Source: Eremophila alpestris peregrina (Eukaryota > Chordata > Aves > Passeriformes > Alaudidae). From it: a stretch of 64,000 nt of DNA. Location of the stretch: contig WMCF01000081.1 in the NCBI GenBank assembly GCA_009792885.1, positions 745,072 through 809,071 on the forward strand, in the 5' to 3' direction. A model generated the notes under the pieces. It was not told the DNA's origin. It searched no databases and saw only the letters and a program-made list of their open reading frames with translations. The translations under genes were made by a program, and so were the position numbers. This document shows, piece after piece, positions 1 to 13,100 of the stretch (its first letter is position 1; each line of letters starts with the position of its first letter).

Positions 1-3000
1 ACTGCCATATGTTTTCCCCCTGAAAACCAAAGCAGCCATCTTCTGTTTGGGATGTTGATGAACTTTCCTTGCCCTCACGGAGTCAGTTCCCTTTGGGTCC
101 CAATGCTCCAGCAGCAGAGCTTTGCATCAGGGACAACTTCTTAATGAAAATAATGGATTAATAATCAATTAAAATACAGGGCTGCGGTGAAAATGCACTG
201 TTCTCCTGCTTTTGGCACAGCCTACCTTCCTTGGTTTGCCCAGCCCCAATGTCAGCTGCCTGGGTCTGGGGAGGATGCGGAGGCTGTCACCAGCCCTGCC
301 CTGGGAAGCGACAGTGCCAGCCTCGCCTGCGGCTCCAGAATGTCCCCTGTGCCACTCCCGCGGCTCTGCTGGGAGCTTTCCATCGGCTCCAGCAGCGGGG
401 AGGGAGGTGAAGAGCAGTGCAAGAGACAACGGATCAGCCAGGGCGAGAAAAGCAAGCTCTGGTGGCAGGGGATGGAACAATGCCAGCGGAAATCCCAGCT
501 GCAGCAGCTGCACGCTGGAATGGCAGAGCAGATGCTCGGCTGGATCATTAGGAAATGCAGGGAAGAGTGCGATGGAGGAGGATTCATCAGCTCGCTGTGC
601 CACGGGATAATTGCACAGAACCACACAGAACCCAGAGCCTGCTGCGGGGGCTCTGCCCTTGAGCCTGCTCAACGTCCCCGTTGCCATTTCTGCTTGAGCT
701 CATCTGGTTTTTCACCGATTTCAAGCAAATAAATGATGTATATGTTTATGTATTTGTTATTATTGTATGTATTTGTTATTTTAATTTTTAGTGCTTTTTC
801 AGCAACACTTTCAGGATCAATACTTTTGTGAGCCTGACAGCCTGCTTTAGCCCGCCACTTATCTATTTATTTGTAAACAGACATTTGCACAAACCTTTGC
901 AAAGGAATTGTGTTTATTCAGGAAAGTTTCTGTAGACACTGCTAGCATAAGCATAAATGATTTCATGAACAACGTAGCAAAAAAAATTCAAGGTCATTTG
1001 GGACCATACAACAGCAAAGCTGCCAGTTCTCCTGCTTTTACCTTGAGTTTTGCAATATCCAAGAGGCATTTTTATGAAACAAACAAAAGAAGCACCAAAA
1101 AAATCTTAAATAAAACAGACTGTATTAGTAGTTGATTTTTTTGAATTCTTGAGGTTGTGGGAAAAAAAGAAAACTGAACTTATTTTTAAACGACATGATT
1201 TTTAAGCATATGACATTTTTACAGTACTGGTTATTTACTTATTTTAAATTTCTAGAGCTAGGATAGACTGTAAGGGTGACACCAGATTCTTAAAAAGCAT
1301 GAGAAGAGTTTGGGTTGCAAACTCTGATCTTTTTAGACTCTGAAGATAGGCAGCAAAATACAGGAAGCATATAGCAGGTTTGCTACTGTCAGTAACTAAG
1401 CAGTCGATGATAGTAATAGTAGTACAGCTTTATTATTATATGCAACAAAGATATACATTTTCTTAGCTAGAAGCCACTCCTTTAATAAAGCTTTCAGTGT
1501 TTAAACTCCCCAGCAAAATCAAGACAAGAGGAGACCGCAGAGATCTCCTGCTAAAAGCCATTTAGATTATTCTCCAAAGGAAAAAAAACAAAACAAAACA
1601 AAAAAAAACCCTATTGTTTGCAGAACTTTCCTAAAGAAACAATAGTCAGTTCTTTCAAAAGGTTGAACTGTGGGCCAAATTATATAATACAATATATTCT
1701 GACATGCTTGTTGAGCAATTGCAAATGTTCCCTTGAGCCAAAAAACTTTCTGCTCACCAACCCAAGCACATCTTCAAGGGAACATTTGAGGCCATAGCTC
1801 AGGAGCAGAGAAGACCCTCTGGACTCTGTGCAGTTCAGCTAATATACCCCCATCCAGAAGGGAGACCAAATTGGGGCTGCAGCAGGAGACTAAACCAGGA
1901 CACCAAAACAAGGACCTGAAGTGTGTACCTCAGGTGCCTGGGGTGCCAGAGGGGCCACACCTCAGCAGAGAGGAGGGGACAAGCAGCTTGGCAGGAGCAG
2001 CATCTGCAGCTCAAGTGTTAGCACCTCATACTTACTAATTTCAATTTATTTCAGAGCTTTGGAGTTTCAGTTTGTGGGGGTAACACACACACACACAAGG
2101 CTGGGAGAGGACAAGCTCTGTGTGCTTTTCAGTGACTATTTCAGTGACAGGCCAAGACATGAAGGGCAGACAGGGAGGCTGTGCCTTGGGCAGCCTTGTG
2201 CCCAAGGAGGCAGATCCTATTTGGGGTCTGTTCCAGCAAGATAACCAGGAGAGAAGTTAATCCTCCCTGAGGAGAGATGCAATCTCAGAGGTGCTAAGTG
2301 CACAGGATCAATACAAGGACCAAGGTTTCCACAATGTCTTTTGCTGCTTTCGAGCTCTTTCCACTGCCTGCAGTGAAGGATAAAGAGGTGAAGACCAGGA
2401 AGAAAATGTAGGTCACACACAGAAGTATCTTGCTTTCTCTGTCTGCACAGTGTTCAATATTGCCCCACTGATAATTAATTTCAGAGTACAGAAGTCTCTG
2501 GTCTTAAAAAAAAAGTAAAATTATTTTGATTGTTAGATTAGAAAGCTTTCAGGTCATACTGAAGAGAGGGTGTGAAAAGAGAAATGACATATCTTAAAAA
2601 TAAAAAATGCAACAAAATAATCAAATCCAAATTCTATTTTCTCTTCAAGATTTGCCCCAAATACCCAGTGATTATCCATCCTGGCATACCATGTAATTTC
2701 TGAACCTGAAAAAGTGCAGTCTATTACACAGCCCCAAAGTGCAGAAAAGTTAAAATACTGAATATATGAATGAGCCAATAGACAAATACTGAGTTGAAAT
2801 TTTGGGACATTCTTCTTTGGAGGGGAATCCTCCTTATGACCATGAATGGGACTACAAACATAAGGTGTTGCTGGGAAAGAGTCCACATAAAATACATGCT
2901 TTTTCTTAGATTAGAAAAACTATATTCTGGAGCAGGATTGACAGCACTGAAGGTAAGGGACAACACAGAAAACTTTGCTTTATAATGCTTTGGGATTTTC

Positions 3001-6000
3001 CTCTCTCCCCACTTAAAAAGGACAGAAACTAGGGAAAAAGTCTTATATACAACACCTTGTTCTTCCTTACATATAGACTCTTCAGAAATTATCAATTTAA
3101 AGGCAATGCCTTTAAAAAATAATCTGATTTTTTCTTTTTTAGTTCAATATTGCCCTTTGATTCCTACCTTTTACAAATGTAGCAAAGGCCCAGTCTCAAA
3201 AAGGGAAAAACACTTTCCTGTAGAGCAAACTTTCAGCTTCCAGGAAACAGTCAGAGAACATCCTGAGGTCAAGTCAGGATGACAGGCAGCAATTACATTC
3301 TTCTGAACAACAAGCTGACCTGCAACTTTGCTGTGACCTGCTGTGGGTATTCAACATGAAGTGCAATATCCATTACATATTAATGAACAATGCATATCAA
3401 CTAGGAAATTAACTCTTAAGCTCCTTGTCTGTTCTAGAGTAAGCAAAGACTTGGGTCAGGCTAGAAACTATCATGAAGATGTTTAAAAGTTATCTCCATT
3501 TTCTATGACTTTCACTGCACACAGCCAATTAGCCTTTATTTTCAGGGTCTTTTCTTTGCTGCATAAAAGCGTTAATAGCTCAAGTTTATAACGATATAAA
3601 CTTGCCTCATTCCCCTTTCTTACCTCTTGGAAATCAATGCAAATATTTATCTGTACTGCCCATTAAAAAACAAACAAACAAAAAACAGCCACACTCATGG
3701 ACAGAGGTTTAGAGGCTAAAAGCAGCAAGGGGGAGCACAGTCACTGATGGTCAAAAGGTTAAAAAACTGCCCAGTCGAATCTCACTTTTCAGTCCATAAT
3801 TAAAATCCAGAGGAAACATCACACAGATGCAAATATATGAGAATTGCTTCTAAATCTGAAAAATCAATAGGAACATTGAACTGGGGAGTTTCCAAAAATG
3901 CTGAAGAATTACTTTAGCTCCCAGCCCAGCTCCAGGCTCCCCTGGGAGCAATAAACATTCAAACCACACCAGGACAAGGTGCCTGCACCTGCTCCTCATC
4001 TATTTCCCTGCAAAAGTGATGGATCTGTTTGAATCATTCAGGAATTTAATTTCCAGGTACCAAAGCAGCAAACCCCAAACTCAGGAAGACCCAAACACAG
4101 GGATAAAGCTGGTAGATGTACCCAAAGGTGGTAGCTCTGTGCTCACATTGGCTGCCTAAGCACAAAAAAATGTCACTACTAATCAGTGATGTGGTATGAA
4201 AAAGTTGATTCCTCTCCCTGAGATAAAGGCATTAGCATTTTCTGTCAAATCATTAGACAACATCTTCCCTGTGAAATGACAGGAGCCCTAAAAAATAATT
4301 TTAAAAAGCAGGATCACTGCTACAGGGCCAACAATATTCTACTACTAGCTGAAGTCACTTTTAATTGTAAATGGTTAGTGATCACCAAGTGACCAGCTGG
4401 TTTCTGAAAAATAAGACACTGCCTGGAAGAAAGGGCATTATTAGAAAGAAAATGTGATGCCATTTCCAGATGGTGAAAAGCACTGCACAAGTTGATGGAT
4501 TTCCTAATTTAAATCTCCAAGGTACAGGAGAAAGATCTGGGGCTCTTGAATAGATAGTAAGTAAAAGATTCGCTCTGAAAAGTTCAAAACAAAGCCAAAT
4601 AAGATGCTTTTTTTTTTTTCTTCCACAGTAAAATGATTTTCTTGACTGCCTTCTGCTGTGCTTGCTCACAGAACTCACAGGCTCCGTTACATTGCACCTC
4701 TCAGAATGGCAAACATGGCTCTGGTAGGACAGAAACTGAAAATCTTCCTCCCTAGATCCCCAGGTGAACCTCTCTTTCTAACTTCTAGCTTAACTCAGAA
4801 CAAAACCCCCAAAAAGCCCATCTCTGTGACCCACTTTGGGTACTGCCACAAGATTTCTTGTCACTTGACTGCTGGTCTTTTTGCTAAAGGTTCATAAGAT
4901 TCTGTTCTCCAAAAATTTCTGGCAGCTATTTCTAAAAACAGCCTCAAACAAAAACAGACCCCAATTTCTTTCCAGCCACTCAGTTAATCTTTAGGGACAT
5001 GAGTAGTCACTTCCAACAGAAAGATGATTCCATACTCAGACAGGCTTTTCCTTTGTACACACACTGTGGAAACATTTTGCATTCATGTCAGTATAACTGA
5101 ATATCTAGATTTGAAAGCCCTCAGCATAACCAGGATTTTAGGAGCTTTACTGCTACACTGTCAAACACAAGCACTATACAGTATTTAAGAAGGTTTTCCA
5201 TTAATCTGCTCTATGCTGGCATTGTTATTTAAATGAGCCAATTCAACTGAGATGGGGACAACCAGGGGAAACTAATGAATATGGGATATTTCTTAAAAAT
5301 TAAATAAAGATAGAGGAAAAGGCATGAAGGAAGAAGATGCTAAACTTCAGAGGTCATGCAGTCATTTATTACTCATTTTACTCAGTTAAGAGTTTCTCAG
5401 GTGTCAAAGTATCAGCATAAAGATCCAAGTACCTGATGCTACAAACCAACCCTGACCATCCAAGGCTTTGCTCCAGGAAGATCAGATGCAGAAGGTGAAA
5501 GCTTCTTCCCATAATCTTCCTGACACGTGACATATTGCACAAACCAGGGCAGCACATCAGCAAATTTCAAAAGTCAGATTTATGCCACTTCAGGTACTTT
5601 TTCAACACATGCTCTTCCTCACTGTCGAGATTTACTGGCCTGGATGTCAGGAAAACATCTCAGGAAGTGTGAGTGCAAAGACAGAGGTTGACACACCACA
5701 CTCATGGAAAGAAATTTTCATCCAAATGTTGCTGCCTTTCTGTCATCAGGCACAGAAAGCTGGTGACTTCATGGGTGAACCATGAACTAAAGCTGTGAGT
5801 ACAGTAAAGACTTACAGTGTGGATGCAGAACGTGAATAGATCAGAAGATGCTCATTACAATTTCACAAGCAGAGAAAAAATTATCTAATTTTTTTTTTCA
5901 AATATTTATTTGCATCAGGTGCATCTACCTCATGGTTTTTAAAATTCTCCCCAGGAGGGGTGCTTCTTTGCCACCTTTTCCTCCAGGGCCATCTCCTTCC

Positions 6001-8751
6001 CTGCAAGCCCCAAGAGGCCCATGAGCTGTGGGACCTGCCCTGCTCCCCAGCAGCTCTCACACCACATCTATTGCAGCTCTATCTGCTTTCCTGTCCTCCT
6101 GGAACTCTCCAAGGGTCCCAGGCAGGAGTGTGGATCATGAGTTTATAAAGAATTAGAGTTCCTTGGGGCAACGTTAGCCACAGAGAAGGTCTGGTTTGCA
6201 CAGTGCCAAAGGGGCTGCCTTGAAAAAGCAGAGCAGAGCCACTGAGGGGTGCAGAGGAAAAAAGCTGAAAAATCAAGACAGCTCCTGGTTTCACAATTAT
6301 CTGTGACCAGTGCCAGATCAGAGCTGAGCAGCAGAAGGAAAGCCCAAAATGTTCCTTTGCACCTCTGTAACATGGTGAACATGATTCTTCCAGCAGTCCT
6401 TCACCCTGCTGGGGACTTCTCTGGCCCCACAAGGAGAGGGACACACGAGACCCCCACCTCGATGTCTGGGCTCAAAAACAGGTGCTATTCTCAATTACCT
6501 TAAGCTGGAGCCAAATGCTTTATTTACAGGGAAGGGCAGAAATGAGATTGTAAATTCTGATCATAGTCTAGAGATTTGTCTTGTTGGCATTCCCCCTTAT
6601 TTCTTTTTCATGGTTTTACTAAAAGTGATCTGAACCTTTAGGAAAGACTAATAATTAATTTCATTCTTCACTGGCTTCTGCTTTTTCACGAGCAGGTGAT
6701 GCTTAAAAGAGTACAAGGGATGTTCCCAGAATTCCAATTAAAAACTAAATAACAACAATTTTCTGCAAAGATTTGTCATCACAGAAACTGTAATTTCAAA
6801 GTCATAAATATGTTTCAGTAACATTCCCTTCCTGCAAACCATGGGGCACCATATTTCTCCACCAAAAGCTTCTTTTACTGCACCAGTTATTTAAAACACT
6901 GCCTGGAAACATTAAAATGCTGACAATAACAAAAATACATTTTGACAACAGAAGGCAGTTTATTTCATGACTTAATAGCATCAATCACAGGGCCTCAGTT
7001 TGCAGCTATCACAATGAGGCTGCACTGTTATGAAATAAGATGGTTCATTGACAGTTTATAGCAAAATTTAGCTAGAAGCTAAAAAAATAATACCACACCT
7101 TTATCCCCATCACAAAGAAACTATGCTACACCATTAAAAAGGGAGCCTATCCTACAGGGTGAGCTAGGATGGGATTAAACTCACTCCCTGCCTGTGACTT
7201 GCTGTGTTCTACCATGAAAGTACAATTCTCTTCTCAATAAGGCCTTGCACAGCAGCATTTGCACAAATATCAGTTCCATTTGTTTAGGAGAAAACTCTTT
7301 AAATGGAAATACAGCTAACTTTTTCTTTTTTTATTTTTTAGTTATTTACATAAATACATTCCAATCTACTGCAAACATGGTAAGTCTAATCCCCATTGCC
7401 CTAAACCTACTGAACCACGTGAGTTTTAGTAGAGCTCATCTTAACTGCAGTCACTTAATGCCATCTCATCCAAGGAAGGGACTGAAAGTGCTAAAATATC
7501 TTGGCTCCTGTTTTTAAAACTTATCCCTTCTAAAAATAAAGTCTCATCTGTTGATCTGGCAGCATTTTGATCTTGCTTTTCACAGCTGCAAACAGCTGCA
7601 AGAGCAGCAGGGCAGGGATGAATCACACCTGCCACTTCAGCACTCAGATCCAGAGAGCTCTGGAAAATTGGGGTATTTTTTTAAAACCTCTTAAAAATAT
7701 GCCAGAAGTCATCAATTATTTCTATTTTTTTATTATTTTTACCCTTCTTCTTTTATTTTTTCTCCTTAGTTTTGGTCCGCAGCTTTCCCAGGGTCTCAAG
7801 GCTACTGAGAAAAGGAAAGTACAAATGAGATTTCTGGGAAATCACCCAGCAGCACACCCAGTCAGAAAAGGTGTAAAAGCAAAGGAAATGGATAATCCTA
7901 CAGGCAAGTCTTACTTTATGAATTCCAATGAGAAATAAATTAATTTTAATTCCTCTCTGTAGCTTCTTTTCCCCCCTTTTTTTGTAAGTCTTTTTGTAAG
8001 CTGTTCTGTTAATCACCTTCATTCTCAGGTGATTCTCATCTCTCATATGAAATATGTGAAGAATCAGTAACAAAGTGTACTATATATCTGCAAGTAATCT
8101 AGTCAGAAAAAAACCCAATCCCCAATTTAAATCTGATACTCAGTAGATCCAAATTGAGTTAAAACAGGAGACTGCACCTCTGCTAAGGCAAATTCAGGAA
8201 ATCTGATTTACCAGGAGTACCAGAATGGATGCAGTGCAATTACTGTAACTGTCAGCCTCAAAGTCTTTGAAATCTCTTGGCACTATAATATGAAAGAATA
8301 AATCTTCAGGAACTTTATTTAATTGTGGAAGCACATTAGTCACTCTGTCACACTGCACTTGGTACCACACAATGTGCCTGGAGGTATTGCATTCCAGTTA
8401 TCCAAGAAATACCACAGCCAGCTAAGTGAAAACAACATTTAGAAGGGAAAAAATATCTTCCAGTGGTTCCCCTCAGTGTGGCAAAGGGCTCCAAGGTTAA
8501 AAATAAATTGGTATATTTAGTCTTCTGTTAAGAGTTCAGGCATTCTGCACTGATTCAGCCTCTGAGCTGACCTGAGCCAAGCCACGTTTGCTGAGGGATT
8601 TGGAGGAAGAGCCACCAGTGATTTAACTACAAAAGCAGTCCTTGCTGGCCCCCTGCATCTTCAGGAAGATGAGGTCTCTTTAAGCAGAGACAAGTACATC
8701 TCTTTTTATAAAGGGAGTAAGGTTTGCACCAATGCTGAGAATAATGTAGCT

Positions 8752-8752
<1 letters not shown>

Positions 8753-8794
<42 letters not shown>
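8753..8794. repeat. 42-base poly(A) tract
   Basis: An uninterrupted run of 42 A bases, the longest homopolymer in the window, followed by CAAACATTT. No retrogene or SINE body was recognised on its 5' side and no flanking duplication was found. Confidence 0.95.
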
Positions 8795-8795
<1 letters not shown>

Positions 8796-8948
8796 AAACA
8801 TTTAGACAAATATCCTTAAGATAATACCATTCCCTTAGAAAAACAGGCAGAGGAGGAATCTGTGTTCAGTGATCAATGACCTGCTGCTTGGCTACAAACT
8901 ACCACACAATTTAAAAAGCAGGCTTCTCTGCAGACAAGCCATTTCTTT

Positions 8949-8981
8949 AAAAAAAAAAAAAAAAAAAAAGAGAGAGAGAGA
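8949..8981. repeat. Poly(A) plus GA microsatellite
   Basis: About 20 A bases followed by six GA units, then AAACCCCC. Simple-sequence repeat. Confidence 0.9.
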
Positions 8982-10109
8982 AACCCCCATCATTGCATTT
9001 TTAGGCAGATAATGAATAATGCTTCTTTTTTTTTTTTATTATATATTGAATAATATAGAAAGAGTAGCTTAGATAAACTGCAATGCAACCTCATCAACAT
9101 CCAGGTAAGTCAAAGCACCATCAAGAAGTTTCTATCCAAAGTATCGAGTATCTTCTTTAACTGAGCACCCAAACATTACTTTCCTGTGGCCATTGCTTTT
9201 CCCTCTGTACCTTCTCTGCTCTCTCTAGAAGGGTTTCAGACCCAGCTTTGCCTCCAGGCATCCAAGGAACACTGCTCTGAGCCACAAACCTCACCAAGGC
9301 ACAAGTTTGGACACTTCTACCAAACCACCTCCTGATGCAAATCATTTCCCTGCTAGATCAAATCCCATCTCCATGTTCACCCACAATTCCTGACTCATGG
9401 ACACACTCCCTCAGAAAGGATTTGTAGGTCTGTGCAGGAAGGTATTTATTCTCTGCATGGGAGGGAGGAGGTTATACAGAAACATTCCTGAATTCTGTGC
9501 CCAACCAGCCTCCCTTTCTTCCATGTTTCCAAGGTGTGTAGGGACCAAGCTGGGAAAGTGATGGTGTTGTGTGATGTGTCACAGGGAAACTGCCAAAGCC
9601 TGTCCCTTCAGCAGTTTTATTTATCTACAGCAACAGCTACAAACTTGCAGACTAAATTCCAGACTCAGTCACCAAAACAGAGCAACCTGTTTTCCTGAGC
9701 TGTGTGTCTGCTCATTACCCAGTGACACAAAATTTCAAGAATCATCTACAAAGACAGCTAAATTTGTGATTCCTGTGCCCAAAATAAGACCCCCAAATAC
9801 GTGCACTTCAGTTATTTGGCCTAAATTATATTTGTTGCTAAGCAGAAACACATTAATTTCTAAGAAAATGAAAATATAAGGAGAGGGAGCTGGAATTAAC
9901 AATATTGCATTCCTTTGGGGTTTCTTCTCACCATCCCTCTACAATGAGTTCACTAAACAGTAATTTAAAATTCTAAGCATTAAATATTTATATGGTAGCG
10001 TGGTCTTCAGCTTCTGAAATACATAAACACCAACACAATGTGAAGGATGCTCAAGATCTGTCACAGTTCTAGAGGCTTTGGAAGTTCTTTTTGAGTTTTA
10101 TGTATGTGC

Positions 10110-10134
10110 CCACACACACACACACATATATATA
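10110..10134. repeat. (CA)n(TA)n microsatellite
   Basis: About seven CA units run directly into about five TA units. A compound dinucleotide repeat, probably variable in length. Confidence 0.9.
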
Positions 10135-13100
10135 TTTCTCAAAATAGAGGATCAGTTTGCAAGAGACTCATCAGCTGAAGTGCCTGAAAATAATTTCATA
10201 AACATCTAATAAGCACTTGGCATTTACAGGCTGCCATGCACATGGCAATCAACATTTTCATGCAGTCTGGACATCTGCCCTCTGTGATCTGCCCTCTCAA
10301 AAATTAAAATGAAATTTAAAATAAATTCTATGTATAAAAATTTATGTATTTTGCTCTTCCTTTCAAAGTGATTTTATGGGGGTTTTTAACCCTAAAAATA
10401 AAATGTTGGGTACATTGCTACTTTGGGTAGATAACTGAGTATTTTTAAGAAAGGTGAAATTTAACACCGAGTGCCAGTTTATGGAAATAAATACACTTGA
10501 TTTCCAAACATTTAGACCAAGCATGATGGTCTAAATGGTACTAGAATTAAAATAAGGGCCCAGAGAATTATTCCAATCCAGATGAAGAAAATAGGAAAGA
10601 ATTTTTAATAGAACTATTTAAAATTAAATTAAAGACAGGTAAATTATCTAAGCCATTAAAGGATTCTGACTTAAAAAAAAAAAAAACAACAACAACAAAA
10701 ACAACAAACTTACAAGGAAACATTCCTGAAAATAGAATATTCCAGATTTTCATTTTCAAATAAAACATTATTTTTTTAGACCTGCTTAGAGGATAAGTAA
10801 TCTTAATGCAAATAATGAATGTCACCCAGAAAAGTGACAAACCTCCTGCTGTGGACCCAGGATTGTGGCCAGGTACCCACCAAAGCCTCTCCACCACTGC
10901 CCTCCACAGCTGGACAGGGGAGGGAAATTATAACACAGGGTGGAGATAAAATCTGGGGGAGACCACTCACAAAATATCATCACAGGCAAAACAGGCTCAA
11001 ATTAGAGGTATTGACTGAATTTATTACTGACAAAAGCAGAGAAGGATAATGAGAAGTAAAATAAATCTTAAAAACACCTTCCCTTCACCCTTCCCTGCTT
11101 CCTTCACAGAAGGGCAAACACTTATTTCTATACCTAAACTCTCTGACTGGGATGCTCATTCCAGATACAATTTATTTAAAAACCACAAACCATGAAAACA
11201 GAAGTGTTTGTACACCTGAAATAAAAGCAGATCATTCTTCAAAAAGGCTGAGAGAAAACAAATATTTTCTTTTGGCAGTAATGTAACAAATTTGCTGCAT
11301 TTCCAATGAGACCAAGAACAACCTTTTCCACACACAGAGGGACAAGAACTTAAAGAATATTCACACAGAACTAATGTCACAGCACCAATTCCCAGGGGCT
11401 GCTCATTAAAATATCATTGCACTAATAAAGAGGGCATAAAATACGCATATTCCTAAATTCTTCAAATGCCAGCAAGATGAAGAAATGCCTCCCAGGATGT
11501 CACTCAAGAGAAAAGGAGTTACAGCTGGAACACAAACAGGACAGACTTTCTTTTCTCTCTGCTGACCTCCTATGACCTTGCATCAGCCTGGATTCTTAGT
11601 CTGAATTTGGAGCCCAAGTCTTGAGCTGGTTTAAGTGGCCATGGCCAAGCTTGCTGACCATTCAGCAGGGGAAGGGGGAAATTTCCCTGCCTACCTATCC
11701 AAACACTTTTTTTTTTATTTCTATCTTAATAAGATAATTATTTTAACACAGAACCACATGGGCAAAAATAATATTTTCTTCTTTTCATGACAAGGAGAGA
11801 GCCCTGCATGCACATCCAGGCCTCTGGAATGTTCCCCTGGAAGCCCCAGAGGAGCCCAAGTACACCTTTACACACCACTGCATCCCTGCAGCAATCAGCT
11901 CTGTTAATTCTGCCAGCTTTAAGAGAGATTATGGTCATTTTCTGTGGTGTGCTCTCTTCTGTCTCTTCTCCAAAGCAAGTTTTGATTAACATTAAAACCA
12001 ATACTGTGTCATGGGTGAAGTCACAGCTGGACAATTCAGATGGCTCTGGAGAGAAACATTTTGCATTTCTTTTCCCCTGTCCCAGCCTCGCCACAGCATC
12101 TGCTTCATCCTGCAATGGCCATTTTTACCCTGTTCATGCTGCAAAACAAATTTCTCCTCTAGGAAAGACACTTTTCCAGCCATAAATGTTACATATGCTC
12201 CCAAGGCAGAAGCCCTTTAGTGAGCTGTCAGATTGGCCAAAACCTATGGGTCCCACCCTCAGCAGGACTAAATCAGCCTGAAGCCTGGAGTGAAAAAAGT
12301 GAGGAAAATCAGGTCACACCAATAAAACCTTGCCTTTAGTTCAGGTCCACACAACCTGATGTCTTCAATCCAGCAGAAAATTCAGCCTTTACTAAAACCA
12401 GGTCACTTGTTTTGTGGGGGAGAAGGGGAGTCTGTGGCTCAGGGAGGGGTTTCTTGCCAGACATTCCCAACCCAGCAGCTCTGAGCAGTGCTGCTGTCAC
12501 CTTGGAAGAGCAGCCACAGCTCTCCTGATTTACAGCCCTGCCCTCAACAATCCCGTGCCAAATATTTTCAACAAGGCAGCTGATGATGGGAGTGGATAAG
12601 CTGGAGGGGGCCACTCACCTTCTTGCCTCCTAGAAGCTCACTAATAGGTTTAGTGGGTTATTATTAAAAAGATTTTCTGTGTGAGGGATTTTCTTTATAA
12701 CCCACAGTCCCAAGGCACAGAGAAAACACACTTTTCCAATTAGTTAATAACCATTATTTTATTTTTCAAACTGCCTAAGTAGCCACAGGACGATAAAAAT
12801 CTGCATTAAATGACTCATTTATGCTCACACACTTGCTTTTACAGAACACCCCACAGCAGAGTGCCATAGAACTGGCACACCAAAACGACATCAAAGGGAA
12901 CTGAAAGAGTCAGAAGCCCAATTTTTCTCTGATTCAAGACAAAGAAAATTCACAGGTGAAACCTCTAGGTACTGAGAAGGTAAAGTACATTTATATTTAT
13001 CACCTCCCATTCCTTGTTTGCTCATCAAAAGCTGGGTGTTGCTTTCATCAGTCAAAAAAGCAAATTATACCAATAATACTATATTTTCTCCTAAATGGCA

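Noticed and set aside
8627..8809. Frame with a polyphenylalanine run
   Set aside because: A product of the A42 homopolymer, not a gene.
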